64,000 bases of DNA from Polaribacter atrinae (GCF_038023995.1 NZ_CP150660.1:494501-558500); one strand, 5' to 3'; positions 26,728 through 36,007 are shown, counted from the first letter of the stretch. Notes: generated by a model not told the origin, from the letters alone. Numbers and translations are program-made.

Positions 26728-27082
26728 AATATATAATTTTTGAATTATTTATAAAAAGATAGAAATTTTAGGGATTCTAATATCTCACATAAATGCAACT
26801 AATTTACAAAAACTTAGAGATCATTATTGTACACCTTAAATTAAAATCGAAGGCAAATATACTTTTTTTTTAATAAGATTTAGTTTCCATACTAAAGGTA
26901 AAGATTTTCAATTTAATGACCCTGTTTTTTTAGTAAAAATATTGCAGCATATTACTGCTTAATTACTAGGTAGATAGCCATGAAATAGGTTGATAAACAG
27001 TGTGTTTTTAATCTGTAGTTTCTTACATAAAAATAGCCACCGAATTTATTGTTTTAAAAACCGATAATTAATTATTACGAGA
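26728..27082. other. AT-rich intergenic region, no feature recognised
   Basis: It lies between two minus-strand genes. No open frame with coding character, no repeats matching the other families and no strong hairpins were seen. It must carry the promoter of the barrel gene. Confidence 0.35.
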
Positions 27083-28123
27083 CTATTTTAAAACCAGTTT
27101 TCCTAATTTATTGTTTCCAGATAACCAAGCCGTATTTTTATCTACAAACTGAATGGCATAATACGCTTCTTTACTTACTGCTACCCAAGTAAGACCTCCG
27201 TTATTAGAAAATGAAACTCCTGTTTTGCCTACTGCAAAAATTTCTTTTCCATTGGTTTTTGGTACATATTGCACACAGCTTTTGTAGTTTGGGTTTTGTC
27301 CGTTGGCAACTAGAGTCCAAGTTAGGCCACCATCTTTAGTAATGGCTTTATTTGCGTTGTTTTCTAAAGGAATAGAATAATCTCCGCCAATTGCAATTCC
27401 GTTATTTTTATCAGCAAAATCTATAGAATAAATTCCTTGTGGTCCGTTTCCTTGTACAATAGGCGTATTGTAAATTTGCCAAGTATGGCCAAAATCATCC
27501 GACTTTAAAATGCGTGCTTTTTTTCCTCCGGATGCTATCCAAACCGTACTTCCCATCGTTTTAATATTGGTGTTGCTTGCTGCAAAAAAAGCTTCTCCAT
27601 CTTCAAAGACTGGTAAATTAGCACATTTAATTTTAGACCAAGTATCTCCACCATCCGAAGTTAAAAGGATAGAAGCACAATTTTCTGTTGGATCTCCTAC
27701 TGCAATTCCATGTAAATTATCATCAAAAAACTGTAAGGCATCATAAAAAACCTTCTCGTGGTTTTCGGTATATTTTAAGGTTGCTTTTCCATCTGAAAGA
27801 TGATACAACAACGCCGGATTACCAATACTTAAAGCAAAAACAGCTTTATTGTTAGCAGCAATACTTCTAAAATTTGGTCTTATAGAATCTTGATATTTAA
27901 TTTCTAATACCATCGGTTTGTCAATATCAGAAAAGAAACCAATATCTCCGTTAGAGCCCGCATAAATTACTTCATTCTTGTTTATCACCTCAATAGCACG
28001 GATGCTAACGCTGTCTATTTGGAACTCTTTTATGATAATAGCATTGATTTCTCTAGGTTGATAATGGTCTGCACAAGACACAAAAGCTAGGAAAGTAAAA
28101 ATAAATATGATTATTCTGTTCAT
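27083..28123 (-). CDS. Ycf48-like/sialidase-like beta-propeller lipoprotein
   Basis: A 346-residue lipoprotein; the signal ends AFVSC with Cys17. The body shows repeated Asp-box-like (BNR) motifs: TSDGGDTWSKI, SDDFGHTWQI, TKDGGLTWTLV and SNNGGLTWVAV. These mark blades of a beta-propeller like plant/cyanobacterial Ycf48 or glycosyl hydrolase 33. In Bacteroidota such proteins are often labelled oxidoreductase, for which the sequence gives no support. No sialidase catalytic set is seen. It probably has a scaffold or binding role at the envelope. Confidence 0.78.
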   Translation of the reverse strand: MNRIIIFIFTFLAFVSCADHYQPREINAIIIKEFQIDSVSIRAIEVINKNEVIYAGSNGDIGFFSDIDKPMVLEIKYQDSIRPNFRSIAANNKAVFALSIGNPALLYHLSDGKATLKYTENHEKVFYDALQFFDDNLHGIAVGDPTENCASILLTSDGGDTWSKIKCANLPVFEDGEAFFAASNTNIKTMGSTVWIASGGKKARILKSDDFGHTWQIYNTPIVQGNGPQGIYSIDFADKNNGIAIGGDYSIPLENNANKAITKDGGLTWTLVANGQNPNYKSCVQYVPKTNGKEIFAVGKTGVSFSNNGGLTWVAVSKEAYYAIQFVDKNTAWLSGNNKLGKLVLK

Positions 28124-28359
28124 TTTTGATACTTTTATAGCACTAAAATAGCTGTTTTTTTTGAACTATCTATACATTCATTTCATCCCTTTTAGGATAA
28201 AATTCGGAATAGGTGTAACTGTTAATAACAAAAAAAACTATTTTAGATTTCTACTAACGATTATCTTAGGTGAAGTAAAAAGGTAGAGAAGTCAATTTTA
28301 AAGATATCTGGGACACATATAACAGGACTCTTTTTTAATAAATAAATTATTTTTAGATA

Positions 28360-29328
28360 ATGAAAAAAGCATTGGTGATTTCTGGAGGTGGAAGTAAAGG
28401 AGCATTTGCAGGTGGAGTTGCGCAATATTTAATGAAGAAAGAAAAAAAAGATTACGATTTATTTATTGGTACTTCTACAGGTAGTTTAATGGTTTCTCAC
28501 CTAGCTTTAGGTAAATTAGATGAATTAAAAGAGCTATACACCAATGTAAACCAGAAAACTATTTTTAGTAATAGTCCTTTTAATATTAAAAAAGTAGCCG
28601 GTGAAAAAGTGATTAGTATTCGACATTTAAATACTTTCTGGAACTTTTTAAACGGAAGAAAAACGTTTGGAGAAAGCAAAAACTTACGCATCTTAATCAA
28701 GAAAAAAATTACCAAAGAAATATATGACGAAATTAAAGAAAACAACAAAGAGGTTGTTGTAACAGTTTCTAACTTAACAGCCAATCAAATTGAATACAAG
28801 TCTATAAACGATTGTACTTATGATGATTTTTGTGACTGGATTTGGGGTTCTTGCAATTATGTACCTTTTATGAGTTTGCTAGAAAAAAATAATTGCCAGT
28901 ATGCAGACGGTGGTTTCGGTTCTTTAGTGCCAATTAGAGAAGCTATTTTAAGAGGAGCCACAGAAATTGATGCCATTATTTTAGAAACAGAGGTTACTCA
29001 GTTTAATAAATTACCTGCCACAAATCCATTTTCTTTACTATTTGATGTGTTCGATTTTATGTTGGCACACGTAGAAAGACACAATATTACCATTGGTAAA
29101 TTAGCAGCCACTAATAAAGACATAAAACTAAATCTATATTATACTCCAACTGTTTTAACCACTAATTCTTTAGTTTTTGATGAAACTTTAATGCGTAAAT
29201 GGTGGAAATCTGGTTATAAATACGCTAAGTCTAAGCAAGAAGAATTAATGAGCGAGTTTAGACCTGATGTTTTAACAGATCAAGAAATAGAAGAAGGAAT
29301 AGATGATGTAGAAGATTTAAATATATAA
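28360..29328 (+). CDS. Patatin-like phospholipase
   Basis: A 322-residue lipid acyl hydrolase. The oxyanion-hole motif GGGSKGAFAGG (residues 9-19), nucleophile elbow G37-T-S39-T-G41 and the D183-G-G motif of the Ser-Asp dyad are all present. There is no signal peptide, so it is a cytoplasmic or peripheral enzyme. The C-terminal tail is acidic (EIEEGIDDVEDLNI). Patatins release fatty acids from phospholipids; in this group the physiological substrate is unknown. It is followed directly by the repeat-rich REP/RAYT region. Confidence 0.9.
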   Translation: MKKALVISGGGSKGAFAGGVAQYLMKKEKKDYDLFIGTSTGSLMVSHLALGKLDELKELYTNVNQKTIFSNSPFNIKKVAGEKVISIRHLNTFWNFLNGRKTFGESKNLRILIKKKITKEIYDEIKENNKEVVVTVSNLTANQIEYKSINDCTYDDFCDWIWGSCNYVPFMSLLEKNNCQYADGGFGSLVPIREAILRGATEIDAIILETEVTQFNKLPATNPFSLLFDVFDFMLAHVERHNITIGKLAATNKDIKLNLYYTPTVLTTNSLVFDETLMRKWWKSGYKYAKSKQEELMSEFRPDVLTDQEIEEGIDDVEDLNI

Positions 29329-29368
29329 GTTTTGGAATTATGAGATCAATGATTTAGTAGTTGTAGGT

Positions 29369-29422
29369 GTGTAATTGTGTAATTGTGTAATTGTGTAATT
29401 GTGTTATTGTGTTATTGTGTAA
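29369..29422. repeat. 8-bp tandem repeat, about 6.75 units
   Basis: Four units of GTGTAATT (29369-29400) are followed by two of GTGTTATT and a partial GTGTAA. It lies directly next to the first REP hairpin and is a candidate phase-variable or slippage-prone tract, though no gene starts immediately after it. Confidence 0.9.
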
Positions 29423-29501
29423 GCACGAGCGAGACGCTCGCGCTAGCTTGAGTTAACTGAATGTTTGTTATTTGTCAGCGTGAGCGTCTCGCTCGTGACA
29501 G
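29423..29501. repeat. REP hairpin pair (REP1 and REP2)
   Basis: REP1 at 29423-29450 (GCACGAGCGAGACGCTCGCG, then CTAGCTTG) forms a CGAGCG/CGCTCG hairpin. REP2 at 29476-29501 is an inverted copy (GAGCGTCTCGCTCGTGA). They belong to the same family as the REPs around the RAYT gene. Confidence 0.88.
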
Positions 29502-29567
29502 CTGATTACTGTATTCGTTCTTGTAGATTAAAACTATTTGTAGAATCTATTTATTAATTACTATTGG

Positions 29568-29877
29568 TATTCTCAAAGTCAATTGTATTCATTTTAAACT
29601 AAAAATAAACATCATCATCATGCGCTAACGCGAGCGTCCCGCTCGTGAAACATCTAAAAAGTACAAACCAAAACACCAATGAGTAGAAAATATAAATTGA
29701 GATAAAAATTTTGAGTTTATCTTATTAATTAACGCCTATTTGCTTAATAATAAGTGTTTTATATTATTTAAGTATATTGAAGCTTCAAATTACGATAACA
29801 ACGATTCAATCATCTTATAGATGTTTTTAACTAAATTGTTGTGTATAAGCACGAGCGGGACGCTCGCGCTAGCTTGA
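29568..29877. mobile_element. Internally deleted REP-RAYT element, unit 1 (310 bp)
   Basis: The unit is bounded by inverted REP hairpins at 29623-29648 and 29849-29876. Between them it keeps the RAYT leader and first codons (ATGAGTAGAAAATATAAATT at 29679-29698, then a stop) and the homologue of the last RAYT codons (AACGATTCAATCATCTTATA, about 29800-29819). The gene body is missing. It is a non-autonomous derivative of the element at 30188-30854. Confidence 0.82.
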
Positions 29878-30187
29878 TATTCTAAAAGTCAATTATATTT
29901 ATTTTAAACTAAAAATAAACATTATCATTATATGCTAACGCGAGCGTCCCGCTCGTGAAACATTAAAAAAGCACAAACCAAAATACCAATGTATAGAAAA
30001 ATACAAATTGGGATAAAAATTTTGAGTTTATCTTATTAGTTAACGTCTATTTGATTAATAATAAATGTTTTATATTATTTAAGTATATTTAGACTACAAA
30101 TTACGATAACAACGATTCAATCATTTTATAGATATATTTAAACTAAATTGTTGTGTATGCACGAGCGAGACGCTCGCGCTAGCTTGA
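29878..30187. mobile_element. Internally deleted REP-RAYT element, unit 2 (310 bp)
   Basis: A direct tandem copy of unit 1 with the same 310-bp length and scattered substitutions. REP hairpins lie at 29933-29958 and 30159-30186. The start-region remnant is ATGTATAGAAAAATACAAATT-like at 29989-30009, and the same 3' remnant follows. The next copy in the series is the full RAYT element. Confidence 0.82.
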
Positions 30188-30208
30188 TAAAAAATCAACA
30201 TCGTTATA

Positions 30209-30235
30209 CGCTAACGCAAGCGTCCCGCTCTTGAA
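30209..30235. repeat. REP hairpin upstream of RAYT (REP7)
   Basis: CTAACGCAAGCGTCCCGCTC form with two substitutions against the consensus (CGCAAG for CGCGAG, TTG for GTG). It lies 30 nt before the RAYT start codon, at the same place as REP3 and REP5 in the deleted units. Confidence 0.8.
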
Positions 30236-30264
30236 ACATCTAAAAAGTACAAACCAAAACACCA

Positions 30265-30813
30265 ATGAGTAGAAAATATAAATTTAGAGAAAAATCAGGA
30301 GCTTATTTTATCAGTTTTGCTACGATTAATTGGATAGATGTCTTTACAAGAGATGCTTATTTTTGGTGTATTATAGATTCTTTAGATTATTGTAGAAAGC
30401 ATAAAGGAATGGAAATTTATGGATATTGTATCATGCCAAGTCATATCCATTTAATTTTTCGCTCTGCATTAAATAATCCTTCCGGATTAATTAGAGATTT
30501 TAAAGGTTTTACTTCTAAAAAAATGTTGAAAGCAATTGAAGAGAATCCGCAAGAAAGTAGAAAAAAATGGATGCTTTGGATGTTTGAACGTGCAGGAAAA
30601 AAGAATAGTAATGTTACCAATAAACAATTTTGGCAGCAACACAATCATCCTATTCAAATTTGGTCATTAAAAGTATTTGAACAAAAACTAAAATATGTTC
30701 ATAATAATCCTGTAGAAACCGGATTTGTAACTGATCCTATAGATTGGAAATATAGCAGCGCTAGAAATTATGGCAATGACGATTCTACTATTATAGAAAT
30801 AGATTTGAATTAG
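30265..30813 (+). CDS. REP-associated tyrosine transposase (RAYT, TnpA_REP)
   Basis: A 182-residue Y1-transposase of the IS200/IS605-related HUH superfamily. The HUH motif is H-I-H in YCIMPSHIHLIF (about 54-65). The C-terminal YVHNNPVETGFV contains the conserved Tyr of the family. RAYTs cut and join single-stranded REP hairpins and are usually domesticated single-copy genes. The gene is full length and intact, and is flanked by inverted REP sequences (30209-30235 and 30833-30854). Two tandem deleted copies of the same element lie directly upstream. Confidence 0.93.
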   Translation: MSRKYKFREKSGAYFISFATINWIDVFTRDAYFWCIIDSLDYCRKHKGMEIYGYCIMPSHIHLIFRSALNNPSGLIRDFKGFTSKKMLKAIEENPQESRKKWMLWMFERAGKKNSNVTNKQFWQQHNHPIQIWSLKVFEQKLKYVHNNPVETGFVTDPIDWKYSSARNYGNDDSTIIEIDLN

Positions 30814-30832
30814 ATTATTGTGTTGGCAAGAG

Positions 30833-30854
30833 GCACGAGCGGGATGCTCTCTCG
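30833..30854. repeat. REP hairpin downstream of RAYT (REP8, decayed)
   Basis: GCACGAGCGGGATGCTCTCT is a weakened copy of GCACGAGCGGGACGCTCGCG. It marks the 3' boundary of the full RAYT element. Confidence 0.7.
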
Positions 30855-30929
30855 AAAACTTGTTATTATTGATTGAAATTGTTTATAGAATCTATCTGTT
30901 AAAACAATTGGTCTACATTTTCCGGTATT

Positions 30930-32411
30930 TTAATTGAGTGTTTCTAGGTAGTTTTCGGCATTTTCTATATGCTGAATTCTTTTTTCTTGTGGCATTTTGT
31001 CAAACATTTTTACCAACATACCTAATCTTGGATTTTGTTTAAAAAAATCACGATGTGTATCCATAAATCGCCAAAATAGACCATCCCAAGTTGCTTGCCA
31101 ATCTCCTTTTTTATAATTACTCATTTTCATTAAATAATTACTACCACTAATATAGGGTTTGGTAGCCATCAACCCTCCATCAGCAAACTGACTCATGCCA
31201 TATACATTGGGTACCATTACCCAATCATAACTATCTATAAAAAGTTCCATAAACCATTTATAGACTTCATCTGGATCAAATTCGCACAACATCATAAAAT
31301 TCCCCAACACCATTAAGCGCTCTATATGATGACAATACCCCGTTTGCAATATTTTTTTTATGGTTTGATCTATTGGATAAATCCCTGTGGTACCGTTGTA
31401 AAAAGAAGCGGGAATTTTCCTTTTAAAATTCCAAAAATTACAAGTTCTTTCATCACTTCCTCGGCTTTCATACATACCACGAATAAACTCGCGCCAACCA
31501 ATAATTTGTCGCACAAAACCTTCTAAAGAATTGATAGGGATATTGTGTTCTTTTGCAAATGAAATACTCTGTACTATAATGGTTTTAGGCGTAATTAAAC
31601 CCACATTAAGCATGGGTGTTAACACACTGTGATTTAAAATAGAGTTTTCTGCAACAATAGCATCTTCATACGTACCAAACTCAAGAAATCGTTGTTCTAA
31701 AAACTGTTGAAACCATTGTTTACTCGCTTTAAAATTGGTTGGATATAAAGAGTTTTCAGTAAGTTGACCAATATTTTCTGAATAGTTTTTTTGTACATAG
31801 TCTAGTGCTTCTTTATAAAAATCATCTACATCCGGAAACTGAATAGCAGGTGGAATTTTCTTTGCAGGATATTTCTTTCTGTTTTCAGCGTCAAAGGTCC
31901 ATTTACCACCTGTTGGTTTACCATCAGCATCAATCAAAATATTTCTTTTTTTTCTTTGATCTGTATAAAATGAAGTTTGATGGTATTTCTTTTTATCTTT
32001 CCTAAAAAAGGATTGTAAATCTTCTTTGGTATTTAAAAATAAAGGCGAATTATAAACGCTTCTTTCAATAGTATTTGTAGTACAGCCTTGTGCTAAGCGC
32101 CTTTCTAGGTAATTATCTACAGGATCTATATAATGTAGCATCGTAATTCCTTCTGATTTTAAAAAAGGAATTAGTTTTCTAGTATCAGAGATACTTTCTA
32201 TGGATGCTATATAATGAACTTCTATATTTTTAGCCTCTAAAAAAGTTTCATACTGTTTCATCGTAGCTCTGTGAAATGCTATTTTTTGTTGATGAAAATT
32301 GTACTGTTTAAAGAACAAATATTCTTCTACAAGATACACAGGCAAACCATTTTCTAATAGAGGAGAGGTTTCAAATAATTGATGTGGAAAAATGATATTT
32401 ACTGCTTTCAT
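30930..32411 (-). CDS. Cryptochrome/photolyase-related protein (DPRP family, PF04244)
   Basis: A 493-residue FAD protein of the prokaryotic (6-4) photolyase/cryptochrome-related family. The N-terminal alpha/beta domain opens IIFPHQLF and contains VYLVEEYLFFKQYNFH and HRATMKQYE. The C-terminal FAD domain has GYCHHIERLMVLGNFMML, YDWVMVPNVYGMSQFADGG and GSNYLMKMSNYKKGDW. In the Fe-S members (PhrB-like) a Cys-rich segment follows the NxxxMS motif; here it reads KKGDWQATWDG with no Cys, so a [4Fe-4S] cluster is not evident. It is last in a five-gene cluster and starts directly after the stop of the DUF2256 gene. Confidence 0.87.
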   Translation of the reverse strand: MKAVNIIFPHQLFETSPLLENGLPVYLVEEYLFFKQYNFHQQKIAFHRATMKQYETFLEAKNIEVHYIASIESISDTRKLIPFLKSEGITMLHYIDPVDNYLERRLAQGCTTNTIERSVYNSPLFLNTKEDLQSFFRKDKKKYHQTSFYTDQRKKRNILIDADGKPTGGKWTFDAENRKKYPAKKIPPAIQFPDVDDFYKEALDYVQKNYSENIGQLTENSLYPTNFKASKQWFQQFLEQRFLEFGTYEDAIVAENSILNHSVLTPMLNVGLITPKTIIVQSISFAKEHNIPINSLEGFVRQIIGWREFIRGMYESRGSDERTCNFWNFKRKIPASFYNGTTGIYPIDQTIKKILQTGYCHHIERLMVLGNFMMLCEFDPDEVYKWFMELFIDSYDWVMVPNVYGMSQFADGGLMATKPYISGSNYLMKMSNYKKGDWQATWDGLFWRFMDTHRDFFKQNPRLGMLVKMFDKMPQEKRIQHIENAENYLETLN

Positions 32412-32543
32412 TTATGTTTTATTTCTTCTACAACGTTCGCTGCAGTATTTAACTTCGTTCCAATTTTTCTCCCACTTTTTACGCCAAGTAAAGGGTCTTT
32501 TACAAACCACACATCTTTTTTCAGGTAAATGCTCTTTCTTCAT
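32412..32543 (-). CDS. DUF2256-family small zinc-ribbon protein (43 aa)
   Basis: A 43-residue protein read from ATG at 32543. It has two Cys pairs, C11-V-V-C14 and C34-S-E-R-C38, and the family-specific block [10 protein letters not shown] between them. This is the complete DUF2256 domain (PF10013). The ATG overlaps the TGA of the upstream photolyase gene (ATGA), and its TAA directly abuts the ATG of the next gene, so translation of all three is coupled. DUF2256 genes often neighbour photolyase/cryptochrome genes; a Zn-binding accessory role is an inference. Confidence 0.9.
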   Translation of the reverse strand: MKKEHLPEKRCVVCKRPFTWRKKWEKNWNEVKYCSERCRRNKT

Positions 32544-34000
32544 CGGCTGTTATTTACATGAGTTGCTAAAAGTCGATGTTTTTCTGCTAGTACAGCAGGA
32601 TGCTTTTTATGTCCCCAAATTTTATCTCTTGCTTTTTTTGCACTTATTTTTAAATCTACAATAGGTAGTGGATAATCTTCACCCATAGTAACGCTACAAA
32701 AAGTTTGTTCCATGATACTCATGGTCCAAGGTTCATGAATATACGTTTCTGGAACATTTGCCAATTCAGGAACCCATTTTTTAATAAAGGTTCCTTTTGC
32801 ATCATGTTCTTCAGAGTTTTTTACGGGATTATAAAGTCTTACCGTATTAATTCCGGTAGTTCCTGCTTGCATTTGAAATTGCGGATAATGAATACCAGGT
32901 TCATAATCTAAAAATAAGCGTGCCAAATGATACACACCATCTCGCCAATCTTGATCTAAATTTAAGGTTAAAAAGGAAACCACCATGGCACGCATCCTAA
33001 AATTGATCCAACCTGTTTGTGCTACAGCACGCATACACGCATCGATTAAAGGATATCCTGTTTGTCCGGTTTTCCAAGCTTTTAAAAAAGCTTCATTTTT
33101 TGTATGAGTTAATAATTCATACCCTTTATTAATACAATGTGTTTCATAAGCGCATTCTACTTCAAATTTTTGAATAAAATGACAATGCCAATGCAAACGC
33201 GTTAACATACCAGAAAACGCACGATCATTTGCAGCACCATTGGGATGTGTACCCACAAACTGAAAAACTTGTTTGATACTTAAATTCCCCCAAGCGAAAT
33301 AAGGAGACAATCTGCTGCAAGCCATTCTACTTTCTGTAGGTTTAGAAATATGTCTGTGATAATTAAAACCTCTTTTTTGAGTAAAAGAATTCAGGTATTT
33401 CCAAGCATTTTTTTCTCCTGCTGGTTGATATTGTTTTGGGTAATTCTCTAGTTTTACAACCAATTCATCTGGTAATTCAAAAGAATGTTCAATAGCATTA
33501 AGGGGGTTTATAGAATAGTTGTTTTTAAGAATAGGAGCGTGCATCGTAGCATGCCAACGCTGGTTCCAATTATCTCTATTTTTAATCCCTCTTATAATTC
33601 CATCTCTTTGATTTTCAGTCCAATGAATATTGTTGTTAAAACAAAAATTTTTAATCCATTTATCACGATTCCAAGTAGTTTTTGTACCACTTTCTTGGTA
33701 ACTAAACAGTTGCTTTAATTGATAGTTTGTGTTTAGGAAGTTAAAAACCTCTAAAGCTTCTCCATAGAAAACTGTAACTTTTCTACGATAAACTTTTAAA
33801 TCTGTATTGAGCGATTTTATAGCGTGATATACAAATTGTAAATGACGTAAACTTGTATCTGGATATTGCATCATACTAGGCTCAAAAAGATAAATAATGA
33901 TATACGGAATACCTGCTTTTTCTGCTAAATACAACGATTTATGATCTTGCAAACGAAGATCTCTTTTTAACCAAACAATATTTACGGCTTCATTTATCAA
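32540..34000 (-). CDS. Deoxyribodipyrimidine photolyase/cryptochrome family, FAD-binding
   Basis: A 486-residue member of the classical photolyase/cryptochrome superfamily. The N-terminal antenna domain opens [18 protein letters not shown]. The FAD domain has [33 protein letters not shown] and the [17 protein letters not shown] region; the usual G-D-W before that Pro/Gln segment is altered to Y-E-P-G-I. KDPxG-like text is [13 protein letters not shown]. It probably repairs UV-induced pyrimidine dimers with blue light, or acts as a photoreceptor; sequence alone does not separate these. It is first of three coupled genes. Confidence 0.88.
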   Translation of the reverse strand: MINEAVNIVWLKRDLRLQDHKSLYLAEKAGIPYIIIYLFEPSMMQYPDTSLRHLQFVYHAIKSLNTDLKVYRRKVTVFYGEALEVFNFLNTNYQLKQLFSYQESGTKTTWNRDKWIKNFCFNNNIHWTENQRDGIIRGIKNRDNWNQRWHATMHAPILKNNYSINPLNAIEHSFELPDELVVKLENYPKQYQPAGEKNAWKYLNSFTQKRGFNYHRHISKPTESRMACSRLSPYFAWGNLSIKQVFQFVGTHPNGAANDRAFSGMLTRLHWHCHFIQKFEVECAYETHCINKGYELLTHTKNEAFLKAWKTGQTGYPLIDACMRAVAQTGWINFRMRAMVVSFLTLNLDQDWRDGVYHLARLFLDYEPGIHYPQFQMQAGTTGINTVRLYNPVKNSEEHDAKGTFIKKWVPELANVPETYIHEPWTMSIMEQTFCSVTMGEDYPLPIVDLKISAKKARDKIWGHKKHPAVLAEKHRLLATHVNNSR

Positions 34001-34108
34001 AATAGCAATTCTTTTTTACATTTTTTCCAAAAGTGAAGAAAGAAAGGTAGTAGTCTTTTACGGTAAATAAACAAGCTATTTCTTCTTCAATTTATTGATA
34101 ATGATGGA

Positions 34109-34456
34109 TTAACGTTTACTTATTTTGTTACCAGAAATAGCACGTTGCCTAGTACATTTAAAACGAGTGATATCTTGACTTCTTTTTTTTAAGTGCTTTG
34201 TGCTAACACAACTATTTACACGTTTTCGCCAGCGTTTAAAACTAGATTCCTTAAGCGTTTTACGCATTAGTTTTATAACCTCTTTTTCTGCAAAACCAAA
34301 CTGGAATTTTATCGCTTCAAAAGGGGTACGATCTTCCCAAGCCATTTCTATAATTCTATCTAGCTGTCTTTCTGTTAATTCTTTATTTACGTCCACAGTA
34401 GTAGCTACGTTATTTTTTAAAGATTGTGTTGTGGTTATTTTAGATGGTAAAATCAT
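34109..34456 (-). CDS. TIGR03643/DUF2805 family protein
   Basis: A 115-residue basic protein. The family block is clear: LTERQLDRIIEMAWEDRTPF, then GFAEKEVIKLMRKTLK, then SSFKRWRKRV and TKH. The helical segment with EVIKLMRK looks like a small helix-turn-helix, and the C-terminal third is very basic. TIGR03643 genes are often found next to photolyase/cryptochrome genes in marine bacteria; a nucleic-acid-binding role is an inference. It lies 108 nt upstream of the photolyase gene and 6 nt after the Lacal_2735 gene. Confidence 0.85.
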   Translation of the reverse strand: MILPSKITTTQSLKNNVATTVDVNKELTERQLDRIIEMAWEDRTPFEAIKFQFGFAEKEVIKLMRKTLKESSFKRWRKRVNSCVSTKHLKKRSQDITRFKCTRQRAISGNKISKR

Positions 34457-34462
34457 AAGCTA

Positions 34463-34627
34463 TTATTGAATTTTCTCTAACTTTTTCATTATTTCTTCAG
34501 CCTCAAATACTTTTTGATCACTTAATTTTCTATTGCTAGTAGATAATGCATGCGCTTCTTTAGTCAATTTTTGATATTGTTTATATAAAGTTTCTTTGGC
34601 TGTTTTCTTTTTAAATATTCCGAACAT
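34463..34627 (-). CDS. Lacal_2735-family small protein (54 aa)
   Basis: Read from ATG at 34627: MFGIFKKKTAKETLYKQYQK, then a helical region with ALSTSNRKLSDQK and ending EEIMKKLEKIQ. This matches the short Flavobacteria-specific family named after Lacinutrix gene Lacal_2735. It is highly charged and probably a coiled coil, of unknown function. It is the first gene of the photolyase cluster and its stop codon is 6 nt before the TIGR03643 start. Confidence 0.85.
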   Translation of the reverse strand: MFGIFKKKTAKETLYKQYQKLTKEAHALSTSNRKLSDQKVFEAEEIMKKLEKIQ

Positions 34628-35194
34628 ATCGATAATTTTTTATTGGATTCAATTTTATAGTGATATTGTAAAGATATAATATTTGTTTAACATTTTACCA
34701 ATGAAGTTAAACACTTTTTAATGAAGAGATAATAAGTTTTTTTTTATCGTTTTTTATTTCAACTTTTATTTATTGAATAAGAAGAGATAGTGGATAATAT
34801 TATATGCTTGTAAATAACTTTTTTTTCATGTTTAAAATTAATGGTGGTTATTATAGAAGAGAGTGTTGTTAAAAAACCTATTTAACATAATATAAATTAT
34901 AATACACATTATAGCGATTAGCAAAACAGCGATTTTGGGCGATATTTAACATAATTGTGGCTTCGTTAAAATAATTTTAATTTGTAGATATAATGATACT
35001 ATGTAAAATAGAGCTTCTCGTTAAATTAAATATTCTGTACAATTATCAAGAAACTATTTTTTTAAACAATTCTCAGCGATTAGCATTTTTGAAATAAAAT
35101 GTATCTATAATTAACCGTTATGCAAAATAGCCGCACCAAGCACTCGTTTGTTTTATAAAATAAAAATGCTCTGTAAATTTATTTTACACACAAA
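34628..35194. other. 567-nt AT-rich intergenic region
   Basis: No gene in either strand. It must hold the promoter of the minus-strand photolyase cluster. AGCGATTAGCA occurs at 34912-34922 and CAGCGATTAGCA at 35074-35085, a partial direct repeat of unknown meaning. It also contains TTTAACATAAT twice (34881-34891 and 34946-34956). Confidence 0.4.
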
Positions 35195-36007
35195 TTACAT
35201 GTTTTGTGTGTAAAAATTATAATCTTTTAAAACCACATCTATAAATTCGGTATCACTTTTATGAACAGATTTAATTCCGGTAACTTCTAAAATTTTAGAA
35301 CGCAGTTTAATCAATGTTTTAAAATCATTAAATTTCTTTGCAGAACGAAACGTATTTTTAATAATACGTGCATCATTATCCGACAATTTAATCACATTCG
35401 GATACGTTGGCACATACGTATTAGAAATATTTTCTAAAATAGTTTCAGAAAATTTTACTTCATCTTTTAAGTAAATAACAACCGTATTGGCAATAATATC
35501 TCCAAAACGCTGGTTATTATCCGTAAATAACACTAAAAAGAAACCAATCATTTTACCAAAGAAAAACAACAACATTAATAAAACAATCTCACCATCAAGT
35601 CCTAACGAAGCAACATAGACAAATAATAAAGTAAACAGATTAAAATCTACCATTCGTAAAAACCAACGGATGATAAAATCGGTTGTAGATGGTTTAAAAC
35701 CATCAATATTAATGACTTTTAAATGGAATAATTTTTTTCCTACGGTTTGTCCGTCTAACAATAATTCGGAGTACAAAGAATAAAATGTAATTGGTAAAAA
35801 AATAAGTACATCTATAGCTTTAATAGACCAAGAATCTCCTTCCAAAGCAGTTTTAAACATGCTAAAATCTAAAATTTCTATAGCAAAATAGAGATACGCA
35901 AACTTTACAACATTATCTACACCAAAAGCAAATAGCCTTTGCCCAACGTCTGCAAGGGTAAAATTGATGTTTACATTTTGTGCTGTTTTTATTTGGAGTC
36001 TTTTCAT
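35195..36007 (-). CDS. RDD-family membrane protein
   Basis: A 270-residue protein with an RDD domain in the first about 165 residues. The Arg and Asp signature residues are in LADVGQRLFAFGVDNVVKF, and a typical DGQTVGKKLFHLKVIN and NNQRFGDIIANTVVIY follow. Three to four transmembrane helices are predicted, then a cytoplasmic helical tail of about 90 residues. RDD proteins are poorly characterised; some are Na+/H+ antiporters. It is divergent from the SpoIIM/MoxR operon, and its start codon overlaps the 5' end of that operon, an arrangement conserved in Bacteroidota as I recall. Confidence 0.85.
   Translation of the reverse strand: MKRLQIKTAQNVNINFTLADVGQRLFAFGVDNVVKFAYLYFAIEILDFSMFKTALEGDSWSIKAIDVLIFLPITFYSLYSELLLDGQTVGKKLFHLKVINIDGFKPSTTDFIIRWFLRMVDFNLFTLLFVYVASLGLDGEIVLLMLLFFFGKMIGFFLVLFTDNNQRFGDIIANTVVIYLKDEVKFSETILENISNTYVPTYPNVIKLSDNDARIIKNTFRSAKKFNDFKTLIKLRSKILEVTGIKSVHKSDTEFIDVVLKDYNFYTQNM

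Noticed and set aside
32392..32664. Plus-strand open frame over DUF2256
   Set aside because: It is antisense to the coupled photolyase/DUF2256/DPRP genes, which have clear motifs.
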